Assembly (NCBI GenBank): GCA_905197665.1
Contig: CAJJZP010000009.1
Span: 1 to 64,000 of the forward strand
DNA from: an uncultured Collinsella sp.
GTDB taxonomy: Bacteria > Actinomycetota > Coriobacteriia > Coriobacteriales > Coriobacteriaceae
Direction: 5' to 3'
DNA: 64,000 nucleotides
Shown here: positions 9,127 through 17,449 of the stretch, piece by piece
Position numbering within the stretch: position 1 is the first letter of the stretch
Layout of the letters: each line of letters opens with the position of its first letter
The notes under the pieces: model-generated
Seen by the model: the letters and a program-made list of their open reading frames with translations, nothing else
Told to the model about the DNA's origin: nothing
Databases searched by the model: none
Program-made: the position numbers and the translations under genes

Positions 9127-9141
9127 AGGGCCATCCTTCCT

Positions 9142-9197
9142 TTACGTTATAGCTAGTTATATTATACCTTCCTATAATATAGCTAGCTATAACGTAA
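9142..9197. promoter_or_regulatory. 25-bp inverted repeat with two TATAGCTAGCTATA operators upstream of the DUF234 ATPase
   Basis: Arms at 9142-9166 and 9173-9197 pair with a single mismatch around a 6-nt centre. Each arm contains a 14-bp palindrome: TATAGCTAGCTATA is perfect at 9178-9191, and 9148-9161 has one mismatch. Their centres are 30 bp apart, about three helical turns. A TATAAT -10-like hexamer for the minus strand lies inside. This looks like paired dimer sites for a repressor overlapping the ATPase promoter. The binding protein is not identifiable from this window. Confidence 0.75.
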
Positions 9198-9231
9198 TTC
9201 GACAAGCGGCGCACGCAAAAGGGGCGGTACA

Positions 9232-9362
9232 CCACCGCACGTGGACCGTTCCGGAAAATGTACCCCGTTCTGGAGCCTGGTTCCGGGATACAGCTTCCGG
9301 TTGAGGGCCGTTCCGGAAAGCGCATTCCACTCTGGAGCCGAAATCTGGGATGCCGCCTCCGC
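9232..9362. repeat. 62-bp degenerate repeat units (right set)
   Basis: Two units matching the left set: one around GACCGTTCCGGAAAATGTACC and one beginning CTTCCGGTTGAGGGCC at 9294 with GTTCCGGAAAGCGCATTCC. The second runs into the same GATGCCGCCTCCGCTCCAAA block seen at about 7475-7494, so the similarity to the left set extends into the terminator. Confidence 0.7.
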
Positions 9363-9364
9363 TC

Positions 9365-9401
9365 CAAACAAAAGGCCCCAGCTCACGATGGAGCTGGGGC
9401 C
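9365..9401 (-). terminator. Rho-independent terminator of the purine/molybdenum hydroxylase operon
   Basis: On the minus strand, GGCCCCAGCTC and GAGCTGGGGCC form a perfect 11-bp stem with a 6-nt loop, followed by TTTTGTTTGG. It lies about 70 nt past the xdhD-like stop codon at 9470 and closes the operon that starts at 18844. Confidence 0.85.
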
Positions 9402-9469
9402 AAAGACGCAGCATATGCAGTTGATGGTGAGCGCGGACAGCCCGTCAGTAATGCCGCCCGCGCTCTACC

Positions 9470-12247
9470 CTACCCGCGGTGACGGGCGCGGCTGTAGGGC
9501 GTATCCACCATGGGCAGATCCGGACGCAGCTTGCCGTCAAATGCGCGATAGGCGTTCTGCACGGCGGGCGCCGTGGGGATCGTTGCGATCTCGCCGATGC
9601 CCTTGCCGCCGTATGCCACGGGCAGCAACTCGTCCTTCTCCACGTAGATGGCGTGGATATCCGGAATCTCGGGCGCACGGAACAGTCCGAGCGTGCCGTA
9701 CCTTGCCTGGGGTACGCAGTCCTTGAGCGGCCAGTCCTCGGTAAGCGCATAGCCCATACCCATGAGCACGCCGCCTTCGATCTGACCCTGGATGGAGATG
9801 GGATTGACCACCTTGCCGGAATCGTGCGCGGCATAGATCTCGCTCACGCGACCGTCATCATCCAGAATGACCACATGCGTGGCAAAGCCGTAGCAGATGT
9901 GGCTCTTGGGATTGGGAACGTCGGCGCCCAGCTTGTCGGTCGGCTCCAGGTACACGTAGCCAAACTCGCAGCCCTCGAGCGCCTTGATGGCGGTCGCGGA
10001 ATCCTGGGGATGCATGCCCTGGCCGGCGACGAGTTCCTGCGTGCGCAGCTGATAGGCGCGACCGTCGTCGTACTCGATCTTGACGCCGTCACCATGGGCG
10101 CTCACCGGGGTGGCAGGCGCAGGCTTGCCGGCCTCGACGCCAAGCATGGCATCGCGCAGCAGGAAGGCGGCGCCGCGCACGGCCTCGCCGGTCACGACCG
10201 TCTGACGCGAGCCAGACGTGGTGCCGGAGTCGGGAGCGTTCTCGGTAGAGCACTCGCCGTTGGCAATGCAGCGAAGCGGCAGGCCGCACGCCTCGGCAAC
10301 GTCCTGCAAAAAGACGGTGTTGCAGCCCTGGCCGATGTCGGACGTGGCGGCATAGACCACGGCCACGCCGTTCTCGACGCGAATCTTGCAGCGGCCGGCA
10401 TCGGGCAGGCCAACGCCCACGCCGGCGTTCTTCATGGCGCAGGCGATACCGGCGTGTCCGGGATGCGCATAGTAGGCATCCTTGACCTCGAGCAGCGTCT
10501 CCTTCAGCGCCGTGGAGCAGTCGGCAATCTGGCCGTTGGGCAAAACCTCGCCCGGCTCGATGGCGTTTCGGTAACGAATCTCCCACGGATCCAGGCCGAC
10601 CTTCTCTGCCAGCAGGTCGATCAGGCTCTCGAGCGCAAACTCGGACTGGCAAACGCCAAAGCCGCGGTACGCGCCGGCGGGCGGGTTGTTGGTGTAGTAG
10701 CCAAAACCGCGAATGTCGGTGTTCTGGTACTTGTAGGGGCCGACGGCATGCGTGCAGGCGCGCTCGAGCACCGGGCCGCACAGCGATGCGTAGGCGCCGG
10801 TATCAAAATTGATCTCGCAATCCAGGCCGGTAAAGTTGCCCTCGGCGTCGCAGCCCAGCGTAAAGGTGCCGTCCATGGCGTGGCGCTTGGGATGGAACGC
10901 GAGCGACTCGGCGCGCGTGAGTTTGCACTTCACGGGACGCTGGAACTTATATGCGGCGAGCGCGGCCAGGTGCTGGATCGAAACGTCCTCCTTACCGCCA
11001 AAGCCGCCGCCCACAAGCATGGTCTCGACGACCACGCGCTCGGGCTCGTTGTCCCAGCCAAACATGTGGGCACACTCTTTGCGCGTGTCGTAGGCACCCT
11101 GGTCGGTCGACTGCACCTTGACGCCGTTCTTGTACGGGAAGGCGACGGCGCACTCGGGCTCCAAGAAGGCATGCTCGGTAAAGGGCGTGGTAAAGCGCTG
11201 CGTCACGGTAAACGCGCTCTCCGCCAGCGCCTTGGCGGCGTCGCCGCGCGTCACGTGACGGCTCTGGCACACGTTGTCCTTGAGCTCCACCGTGTTGCCA
11301 AAGGCAAAGAAGCTGTCGTGAAGGCGCGGGGCGTCGGCGGCCCTGGCCTCGACAATGTTGCGCACGGGCTCCAGCGGCTCGTAGTCAATCTTTACGAGCT
11401 TCTTGGCCTTCTCGAGCGTCGCCTCGTCCTCGGCAACCACCAGCACGATGGCATCGCCCACGCAGCGGGTGATATCGCCCTGGGCGATCATGACGTCCCA
11501 GTCCTGGATAAGGTGGCCGACCTGGTTAACCGGCACGTCCTCGGCGCGCAGGATGCCCACCACGCCGGGCAGGGCCTCGGCCTTGGAGGTATCGATGGAG
11601 AGCACACGGGCACGCGGATACTTGGAGCGCACCGCGCTGGCATAGGTCAAGCCCGGCTGATCGAGTTCGTCAATGTCGTCGGGATACTTGCCCTCGCCGA
11701 GCACCTTCTTGCGCACGTCGATACGGAAGGCGCGCTTGCCCACGCCGTAGTCATCGCCGCGCTCCAGGTCCTCGTCGATCTGCTTTTCGCCGCGGAGCAC
11801 CGCAGCGGCCAGCGAGATGCCCTCGATAATCTTTTTGTAGCCGGTGCAGCGACAGACGTTACCGCGAATGGCGTACTTGATCTGCTCCTCAGTGGGCTCG
11901 GGGTCCTCGGCGATGAGCGCCGCACCCGCCATGACCATGCCGGGAATGCAAAAACCGCACTGCACGGCGCCCACGGCGCCAAAGGCGTACACAAAGGCCT
12001 CGCGCACGTCCTCGGGCAGGCCCTCGACGGTCACGATGTTGCGGCCGGCGGCAAGAGCGGTGGTCAGCACGCACGCCTTGACGGCCGCACCGTCCACATG
12101 GATGGTGCAGGTGCCGCAGGCGCCCTCGGAGCAGCCGTCCTTGGCGGAGTGAATGTGCAGGTCGTCGCGCAGATAGCGCAGCAGTGGTTTATTCTCCGTC
12201 GTCGTGTGCTCGACACCGTTAACGGTAAAAGTGAATTCCTGTGCCAT
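9470..12247 (-). CDS. xdhD: XdhD-like molybdenum hydroxylase (xanthine dehydrogenase family), fused 2Fe-2S and Mo domains
   Basis: A 925-residue fusion. Residues 1-150 are a two-cluster [2Fe-2S] domain (CSEGACGTC... and CGFC...CRCTGY). The rest is the molybdopterin-binding hydroxylase with a hammerhead domain, the Mo-contact glycine motif VGGGFGGKE (about 400), and a C-terminal GKGIGE that supplies the active-site Glu. No FAD domain is present, so electrons should pass to partner proteins, here the ferredoxin and YgfK upstream. Length and neighbours match E. coli XdhD (956 aa), a predicted selenium-linked purine hydroxylase. The likely substrate is a purine (xanthine or hypoxanthine) by context. 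RBS AAGGGA overlaps the end of the ferredoxin gene, 12 nt away. Last gene of the operon. Confidence 0.9.
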   Translation of the reverse strand: MAQEFTFTVNGVEHTTTENKPLLRYLRDDLHIHSAKDGCSEGACGTCTIHVDGAAVKACVLTTALAAGRNIVTVEGLPEDVREAFVYAFGAVGAVQCGFCIPGMVMAGAALIAEDPEPTEEQIKYAIRGNVCRCTGYKKIIEGISLAAAVLRGEKQIDEDLERGDDYGVGKRAFRIDVRKKVLGEGKYPDDIDELDQPGLTYASAVRSKYPRARVLSIDTSKAEALPGVVGILRAEDVPVNQVGHLIQDWDVMIAQGDITRCVGDAIVLVVAEDEATLEKAKKLVKIDYEPLEPVRNIVEARAADAPRLHDSFFAFGNTVELKDNVCQSRHVTRGDAAKALAESAFTVTQRFTTPFTEHAFLEPECAVAFPYKNGVKVQSTDQGAYDTRKECAHMFGWDNEPERVVVETMLVGGGFGGKEDVSIQHLAALAAYKFQRPVKCKLTRAESLAFHPKRHAMDGTFTLGCDAEGNFTGLDCEINFDTGAYASLCGPVLERACTHAVGPYKYQNTDIRGFGYYTNNPPAGAYRGFGVCQSEFALESLIDLLAEKVGLDPWEIRYRNAIEPGEVLPNGQIADCSTALKETLLEVKDAYYAHPGHAGIACAMKNAGVGVGLPDAGRCKIRVENGVAVVYAATSDIGQGCNTVFLQDVAEACGLPLRCIANGECSTENAPDSGTTSGSRQTVVTGEAVRGAAFLLRDAMLGVEAGKPAPATPVSAHGDGVKIEYDDGRAYQLRTQELVAGQGMHPQDSATAIKALEGCEFGYVYLEPTDKLGADVPNPKSHICYGFATHVVILDDDGRVSEIYAAHDSGKVVNPISIQGQIEGGVLMGMGYALTEDWPLKDCVPQARYGTLGLFRAPEIPDIHAIYVEKDELLPVAYGGKGIGEIATIPTAPAVQNAYRAFDGKLRPDLPMVDTPYSRARHRG

Positions 12248-12259
12248 GGTGATTCCCTT

Positions 12260-12739
12260 CTACACGCCGGCGGCGATGCCGGTGCGGTCGTGGATGGCGC
12301 CATGCGGGCAGACGACGGCGCACATGCCGCACGACAAGCAATCCGCGCCATCGATATGGGCGCAGTTGTCCTCGATGCGGATAGCGCCGGCGGGGCACTT
12401 TTTGGCGCACATACCGCAACCGATGCAACTCGTGTCGCAGATCTTGCGCGCAATGGCGCCCTTATCGGTGTTATTGCAGCGCACCAGGATGTTCTGATAA
12501 CCGGGAACGAAGGCAATCACGCGCTGCGGGCACGCCATGCCGCACAGGCCGCAGCCCGTGCACTTGGAGCGATCCACACGGGCGATGCCATCGACCAGCG
12601 CAATGGCGCCGTGGGGGCAGGCCGTGACGCAGGCACCACAGCCAATGCAGCCTTCGCTGCAGCGGGCGTCGCCGCCTGCGGAGGCGCAACCGCTTCCGCA
12701 GGCAACGTAGGCCACGTTATGTTGAATGGATTTGGCCAT
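12260..12739 (-). CDS. Polyferredoxin with four 4Fe-4S motifs, like the RnfB C-terminal domain
   Basis: A 159-residue soluble electron carrier. Four C-x2-C-x2-C-x3-C-P motifs occur: CIGCGACVTACP, CTGCGLCGMACP, CIGCGMCAKKCP and CLSCGMCAVVCP. The VRCNNTDKGAIARKICDTSC segment between the second and third matches the layout of the RnfB cluster domain, but there is no N-terminal membrane anchor. It lies 11 nt after ygfK and 12 nt before the hydroxylase. The E. coli ygfK-ssnA-ygfM-xdhD cluster has a FAD protein (YgfM) in this place. I infer that this protein carries electrons between the hydroxylase and YgfK. Confidence 0.9.
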   Translation of the reverse strand: MAKSIQHNVAYVACGSGCASAGGDARCSEGCIGCGACVTACPHGAIALVDGIARVDRSKCTGCGLCGMACPQRVIAFVPGYQNILVRCNNTDKGAIARKICDTSCIGCGMCAKKCPAGAIRIEDNCAHIDGADCLSCGMCAVVCPHGAIHDRTGIAAGV

Positions 12740-12750
12740 AAGAGACTCGC

Positions 12751-15750
12751 CTATTTCTTAAGAAGGTACGAATAGTTGTCGCGCACAGCCCTGATGGTCA
12801 GGCGGACGGCCTCGGGAAGGCCAGTGTTGACGGCATCGACCGAGACGGTGCGGACCGTGCCGGCGACGCGGACCTTAAAGTGATCCTCGCCCACGGCCAG
12901 GAAGCCCTCGTTCTCGGAGTTCTCCATGTCCTCCTCGCTCCAGAACAGGGTGAGCTTGTCCTTGTAGGGACGACCCTCCTGGTAGGGGCAGAACACGGCG
13001 CAGTTGCCGCACTCGTTGCACATGCCATCGACGTGGACGACCTGGTGCTTGTCCAAGCCCGGCACCTTAATGGCCACGTTGGCGCGGTTGGGGCACACGT
13101 CGCAGCAGACCTCGCACACCGAGCCGCAGCCCAGGCAGCGGGTCTTGGTGCAGTTGCGCTTGTCGCGGCAGAGCGTCCCCTTGCGCTCGTAGCAGGTGTC
13201 CTCGCGGCCGGCCTGCTCGTTGCAGTCGGTGTACTTGTTAAAGTCCACACCGGCGATGGCACGGGCGACCTCGGCGGCGTCGGCAATAGCCTCGACCACG
13301 GTGGCCGGACCGCGGCGGCAGTCGCCGGCAGCCCAGACGCCCTCGACGCCGGTGGAGGTGGCGGCAAGACGGCCACGACGGTCATGCTCGACGCCCGCGG
13401 CATCGTACAGGCTGGCATCGATGCCCTCGCCCACGGCGCAGATCACCGTGGTGGCGGAAAGCTCGACGGTCTCGCCCGTGGCGACGGGGCTGCGACGGCC
13501 GCTTGCATCCGGCTCGCCAAGCTCCATAACGTCGCAGGTCAGCACGGCGCCGTTGAGTGCCTTGGGCGCCAGCAGCTCGCAGAACTCAACGCCGTCGGCA
13601 AGAGCAAGATCGAGCTCTTCCTCGTCGGCGGGCATCTGCTTCTTGGTGCGGCGATACACCAGGCGTACGTTCTTCACGCCAGCCAGGCGCTTGGCCACGC
13701 GGGCGGCGTCCATGGCGGTGTTGCCGGCGCCAATGACCACGACGTCCTCGCCCAGCTCGAGCTTCTCGCCCTTCTTGGCTGCCTCGAGGAACTCCAGCAC
13801 ATCGAGCTCGGCGCCCTCGCCCAGGCCCGCAGAGCCGGGCATCCAGGCACCGGTGGCCACGACCACGTCGGTAAAGCCCTGGGCCTTGAGCTCGTCAATG
13901 GACTCCACGTGGGCGTTGAGCTGAACCTTGGCGCCAAAGGCCAGGCAGAGCTCGGCATCGTGGGAGATATCGTCGCTGGCGATACGGAACTCGGGGATCA
14001 CGTGACGGACCACGCCACCGAGCGAGTCGCGGGCCTCAAAGATGGTGACGGGCACGCCGGCACGCGTCAGGAAGAACGCCGTCGCCAGACCGGCAGGGCC
14101 GCCGCCGATAACGGCAACGTTGCGCTCGCCGTCGTTGGCGATGGCCTGGGCGCGCAGCTTGGGCAGCACGGCGGTCATGGCCTCGCGGGCGGCCTTGAGC
14201 TTGCTGGCGCGGATCTGGGCGCCCTCGGGCTCGTAGAACGCACGCTCGCAGGCACGGCCGCAGGGATGCGGGCAGATGGTGCCGGTAATGAACGGCAGGG
14301 CGTTGCGCTCGATGATGATGTTGAGTGCGTCCTCGTAGCGGCCCTCGTCAACAGCCGCCAGGTAGGCGGGAATGTCCTGCTGGATGGGGCAGCTCGTGCG
14401 GCACGGCGTGGTAAAGCAGTCACTGAGCGGGCTCTTGCCAGCGACCTTGCGATCGGGCAGCGGGCGCAACGGCTTCTTGTAGAGCGGGTTGGTGAGCGAA
14501 TCGGTCTGGATCGCGGTCACGGCCTCGAGCGAGACGCCCTCAAACGGCTTGCCATCCAGGTCGGCAAACTCGCCGGCCATCTGGCTAAAGCGCTCGTAGC
14601 CACCGGGCTTGAGCACGTCGGTCGCCAGGGTGACGGGCCAAATGCCGGCGTCATACAGGGCACGGATGTTGTAGACCGTGGCACCACCGGAGTAGCTGAT
14701 GCGCAGCTTGCCATCGAACTGCTCGGTAATGCGGCGGGCAGCCTCGATGGTCAGCGAGAACAACGAACGGCCGGACATATACATCTCGGTGGAAGGCAGC
14801 TCGTTCCTCGTCACGTCGACGGGGAAGGTGTTGGTGAGCTTGACGCCAAACTCCAGGCCGCGCTCGGCGCACAGGGCAATCAGGCGCTCGAACATGGGCA
14901 CGGCGTCGACCCACTGCAGGTCCTCGCGGAAGTGTGTGTCATCGAAGACGATATAGTCAAAGCCCAGCTCGTTGAGGCGCTGACGTGCAAACTCATAGCC
15001 CAGCAGCGTGGGGTTGCACTTGATGTAGGTGTTGAGGCCCTTCTCGGTGATGAGGTAGGTCGCGATGCGCTCGATCTCCGCCGGCGGGCAGCCATGCAGC
15101 GTGGACTCGGTAATGGAGTTGGAGACGCGCGCCGGGATGGACTCGACAAACGCGGCGTCGACATGCTCAAACTTGTCCAGGTTAGCGAGAGCCCAGGCAC
15201 GGCACTCGTTCCAGACGTCGGAGCCGCTGGCATCCTTCATGCCCTCGATGTAGGCGTCGACCTTGGGGCTCTTGATGCCCTCGAGGTCATAGCCCACGGA
15301 CATGTTGAAGACAAAGCCATCCGGGCTGCCCAGACCGTATTCGCGGGCAATCAGGTGACAGGCGAACCATGCCTTCACGTACTCGGCAAAAGCCTGCGGA
15401 ACCTCGAGCTCGGTCGACCACTCGCAGTTGTAGCACTCGTCCTGCGCCACGATGCAGGGCTTGTTCACACACTTGGAGAGCTCCTCGCCGTCCATAACCT
15501 GGACGGTCTTGAGCTCAAAGAAGCGAGAACCGGCCACATAAGAGGCCACGATGTTCTGAGCCAGCTGCGTGTTGGGACCGGCGGCCGGACCAAACGGAGT
15601 CTCGATGCGCTCGTCAAAAATGGGAAGCGCGCCCTCCTGGTTGGTCGTGACCATCTTGCGCACGCCAAAGATGGCGTCCTGGGTCTTGTGCTCCTCGATG
15701 ATCCAGTTCATCAGCTGCGAAAACGGGATCGGCCTCATGATGTCGCTCAT
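12751..15750 (-). CDS. ygfK: YgfK-type iron-sulfur flavoprotein (putative selenate reductase subunit)
   Basis: A 999-residue protein. An N-terminal DHOD-like barrel (GPAAGPNTQLAQNIV) is followed by a GltD-like part. It has a cysteine cluster (CTTPCRTSCPIQQDIP), the FAD motif VIGGGPAGLATA, the NAD(P) motif VVIGAGNTAMDAA, and a C-terminal 4Fe-4S pair (CNECGNCAVFCP). E. coli YgfK starts MGDIMRPIPF; here MSDIMRPIPF begins at 15750 after GAGGAG. The 41 extra upstream codons in the open frame are therefore untranslated. The family is linked to selenium-dependent molybdenum hydroxylases and purine breakdown, and the selenate reductase label is unproven. It probably moves electrons between NAD(P)H and the hydroxylase through the ferredoxin. 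Confidence 0.92.
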   Translation of the reverse strand: MSDIMRPIPFSQLMNWIIEEHKTQDAIFGVRKMVTTNQEGALPIFDERIETPFGPAAGPNTQLAQNIVASYVAGSRFFELKTVQVMDGEELSKCVNKPCIVAQDECYNCEWSTELEVPQAFAEYVKAWFACHLIAREYGLGSPDGFVFNMSVGYDLEGIKSPKVDAYIEGMKDASGSDVWNECRAWALANLDKFEHVDAAFVESIPARVSNSITESTLHGCPPAEIERIATYLITEKGLNTYIKCNPTLLGYEFARQRLNELGFDYIVFDDTHFREDLQWVDAVPMFERLIALCAERGLEFGVKLTNTFPVDVTRNELPSTEMYMSGRSLFSLTIEAARRITEQFDGKLRISYSGGATVYNIRALYDAGIWPVTLATDVLKPGGYERFSQMAGEFADLDGKPFEGVSLEAVTAIQTDSLTNPLYKKPLRPLPDRKVAGKSPLSDCFTTPCRTSCPIQQDIPAYLAAVDEGRYEDALNIIIERNALPFITGTICPHPCGRACERAFYEPEGAQIRASKLKAAREAMTAVLPKLRAQAIANDGERNVAVIGGGPAGLATAFFLTRAGVPVTIFEARDSLGGVVRHVIPEFRIASDDISHDAELCLAFGAKVQLNAHVESIDELKAQGFTDVVVATGAWMPGSAGLGEGAELDVLEFLEAAKKGEKLELGEDVVVIGAGNTAMDAARVAKRLAGVKNVRLVYRRTKKQMPADEEELDLALADGVEFCELLAPKALNGAVLTCDVMELGEPDASGRRSPVATGETVELSATTVICAVGEGIDASLYDAAGVEHDRRGRLAATSTGVEGVWAAGDCRRGPATVVEAIADAAEVARAIAGVDFNKYTDCNEQAGREDTCYERKGTLCRDKRNCTKTRCLGCGSVCEVCCDVCPNRANVAIKVPGLDKHQVVHVDGMCNECGNCAVFCPYQEGRPYKDKLTLFWSEEDMENSENEGFLAVGEDHFKVRVAGTVRTVSVDAVNTGLPEAVRLTIRAVRDNYSYLLKK

Positions 15751-15850
15751 AGTGAGCTCCTCTCTGTAACGCCCGGCGAGACCGCGCGGCGGGCGCAAAT
15801 ACGGTGTAGCGCTAGCACAGCGCCGGCGACCCCGCGGAGGTCGCCTATAC

Positions 15851-15882
15851 GCGCGTCGGATGCGGCGAAACATCCGACGCGC
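15851..15882. other. 12-bp perfect hairpin between ssnA and ygfK
   Basis: GCGCGTCGGATG (15851-15862) and CATCCGACGCGC (15871-15882) form a perfect stem with an 8-nt loop. There is no T-run on either strand, so it is not an intrinsic terminator. An RNA processing or stability element within the operon is more likely. A similar 12-bp stem lies between the permease gene and ssnA. Confidence 0.7.
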
Positions 15883-15898
15883 GCGAATCTACTTGTAA

Positions 15899-17254
15899 TT
15901 AGTAGGCGCGATCGTTGAGCGTGCTCCAGAGCTTCTTGGACTCAGCCATGGTCCACGCGTTGATCTTGTCCTCATCAATGCCAACGAACTCGCGATCCTT
16001 GTACAGGACGCGGCCATTGATGATGGTGGTACGGCAGTTTTTGCCCATCATGCCAAAGAGCATGTGGCCGTCGATGTTCTCCTCGCTCAGCGGCGTAAAG
16101 GGCTTGTAGTCCATGACGATGACGTCGGCGGCGGCGCCAGCCTCGAGCACACCGAGCTTGCGATCGAAGTACTTGCTCGCCATCTTGGCGTTGTTCTCAA
16201 AGAGCATGGTCATGGCCTCGCACCAGCCCACGTTGGGCATAGCGGCGTTGTGGCGCTGGATGATCAGGAAGACCTTGAGGCTCTCGAGCATATCGTGAGT
16301 GTAGGCGTCGGTGCCCATGCACACGGGGATGCCGCGGCGGAAGAACTCGAGCACGGGAGCGCAGCCCACGGCGTTGCCCATATTGGATTCGGGGTTGTTA
16401 ACGAGCCAGGTGCCGGACTCCTTGACGATATCCATCTCGGCGGGCGTCACGTGGATGCAGTGGCCCAGCATGGTGTCGGGACCCAGCAGGTTGTGCTGCA
16501 GCAGGCGCTCGACGGGGCTGATGCCGCCGCGGTTGAGGCGGGAATCCCACACGTCGTTCATACCCTCGCACACGTGGATGTGGAAGCCGGTCAGGCCGTT
16601 GTTGGCCTCGGCCATCTTGTCCATGGTCTCGTCCGACAGCGTAAAGGTGGCGTGACCGCCAAACATGGCGGCGATCATGTGGTTGTCGTTATCGCGACGC
16701 TCCTTGGCGGCCCACTGGGCAAACTCGGCGTTCTCGGCAATGGCCTGGTCGCACTTTTCCTGGCCGCGGCGGTCGGAGACCTCGTAGCACAGGCACGAAC
16801 GCATGCCCAGCTCCTGCGCGGCGTCCTTAATGGTAAAGAGGCTGCCCGGGATCTCGCAGAAGCTCGCATGGTGATCGAAGATCGTGGTGACGCCATCGCG
16901 GATGGAGTCAAGAATCGTGGCGTAGGCGCTGGCCTTGGTGCCGGCGAGGGTCAGGTTGTCGTCGATCTTCCACCACTGCTGCTCAAGATTCTCCAGGAAG
17001 TTGGTGGGGTTGCAGTCCTTAATGGCAAGGCCGCGGGCCAGACCCGAGTAGATGTGGGTGTGGCAGTTGATGAGTCCGGGCATGATGAGGTTGCCCTGGG
17101 CGTCGACGTACTCGGCATCCGGGTACTTGACCTTGAGCTCGCACTCGGGGCCCACTTCGACGATCGTATCCCCGTCTATGGCGACCGCACCGTTTGGAAT
17201 GAACGGGGTCTGAGCGTTGCGGGTAAAGACGGAACCGTTAGCGACCAGAAGCAT
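15899..17254 (-). CDS. ssnA: SsnA-type amidohydrolase, selenium-metabolism associated
   Basis: A 451-residue metal-dependent amidohydrolase of the chlorohydrolase / guanine deaminase superfamily. Zinc ligands are visible as HTHIYSG (about 65-71), a His in GFHIHVCEG, LGHCIHV, and the catalytic Asp in MGTDAYTHD. It probably deaminates or opens a purine-related compound that feeds the molybdenum hydroxylase; its exact substrate in E. coli is not settled. ATG 17254 has AAGGGAG at 5 nt, while the longer frame start at 17272 lacks a site. It lies between the xanthine/uracil-type permease and ygfK, the usual YgfK-SsnA pairing. Confidence 0.9.
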   Translation of the reverse strand: MLLVANGSVFTRNAQTPFIPNGAVAIDGDTIVEVGPECELKVKYPDAEYVDAQGNLIMPGLINCHTHIYSGLARGLAIKDCNPTNFLENLEQQWWKIDDNLTLAGTKASAYATILDSIRDGVTTIFDHHASFCEIPGSLFTIKDAAQELGMRSCLCYEVSDRRGQEKCDQAIAENAEFAQWAAKERRDNDNHMIAAMFGGHATFTLSDETMDKMAEANNGLTGFHIHVCEGMNDVWDSRLNRGGISPVERLLQHNLLGPDTMLGHCIHVTPAEMDIVKESGTWLVNNPESNMGNAVGCAPVLEFFRRGIPVCMGTDAYTHDMLESLKVFLIIQRHNAAMPNVGWCEAMTMLFENNAKMASKYFDRKLGVLEAGAAADVIVMDYKPFTPLSEENIDGHMLFGMMGKNCRTTIINGRVLYKDREFVGIDEDKINAWTMAESKKLWSTLNDRAY

Positions 17255-17401
17255 GGATGCTCCCTTCGACATCAGGGGCGGGGTTTGACACCTCTGACAT
17301 GGCGGAGTGCGAAGCGCCGGCCTACACCGGAAACGGGCCCTCTCCCGTCAACGCTTCACCAAAGGGACAAACCCTTTGAAGTGCGGCTTGGCGCCGCATG
17401 A

Positions 17402-17433
17402 CGTCGGCGGACGAGGCGATGCGTCCGCCGACG
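17402..17433. other. 12-bp perfect hairpin between the permease gene and ssnA
   Basis: CGTCGGCGGACG (17402-17413) pairs perfectly with CGTCCGCCGACG (17422-17433) around an 8-nt loop. No T-run follows on the minus strand, so read-through into ssnA is expected. A role in transcript stability or differential expression of the membrane permease is possible. Confidence 0.7.
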
Positions 17434-17449
17434 AATAGCACCGAAGTGG

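Noticed and set aside
9479..12775. Very long plus-strand open frame (1098 codons) opposite the xdhD and ferredoxin genes
   Set aside because: It is the antisense shadow of strongly biased GC-rich codons. Its translation is rich in His, Gly, Arg and Ala with no family motif, while the minus strand carries clear hydroxylase and ferredoxin motifs.
12880..15918. Plus-strand open frame of 1012 codons opposite ygfK
   Set aside because: Same antisense effect. YgfK motifs, start and ribosome binding site are on the minus strand.
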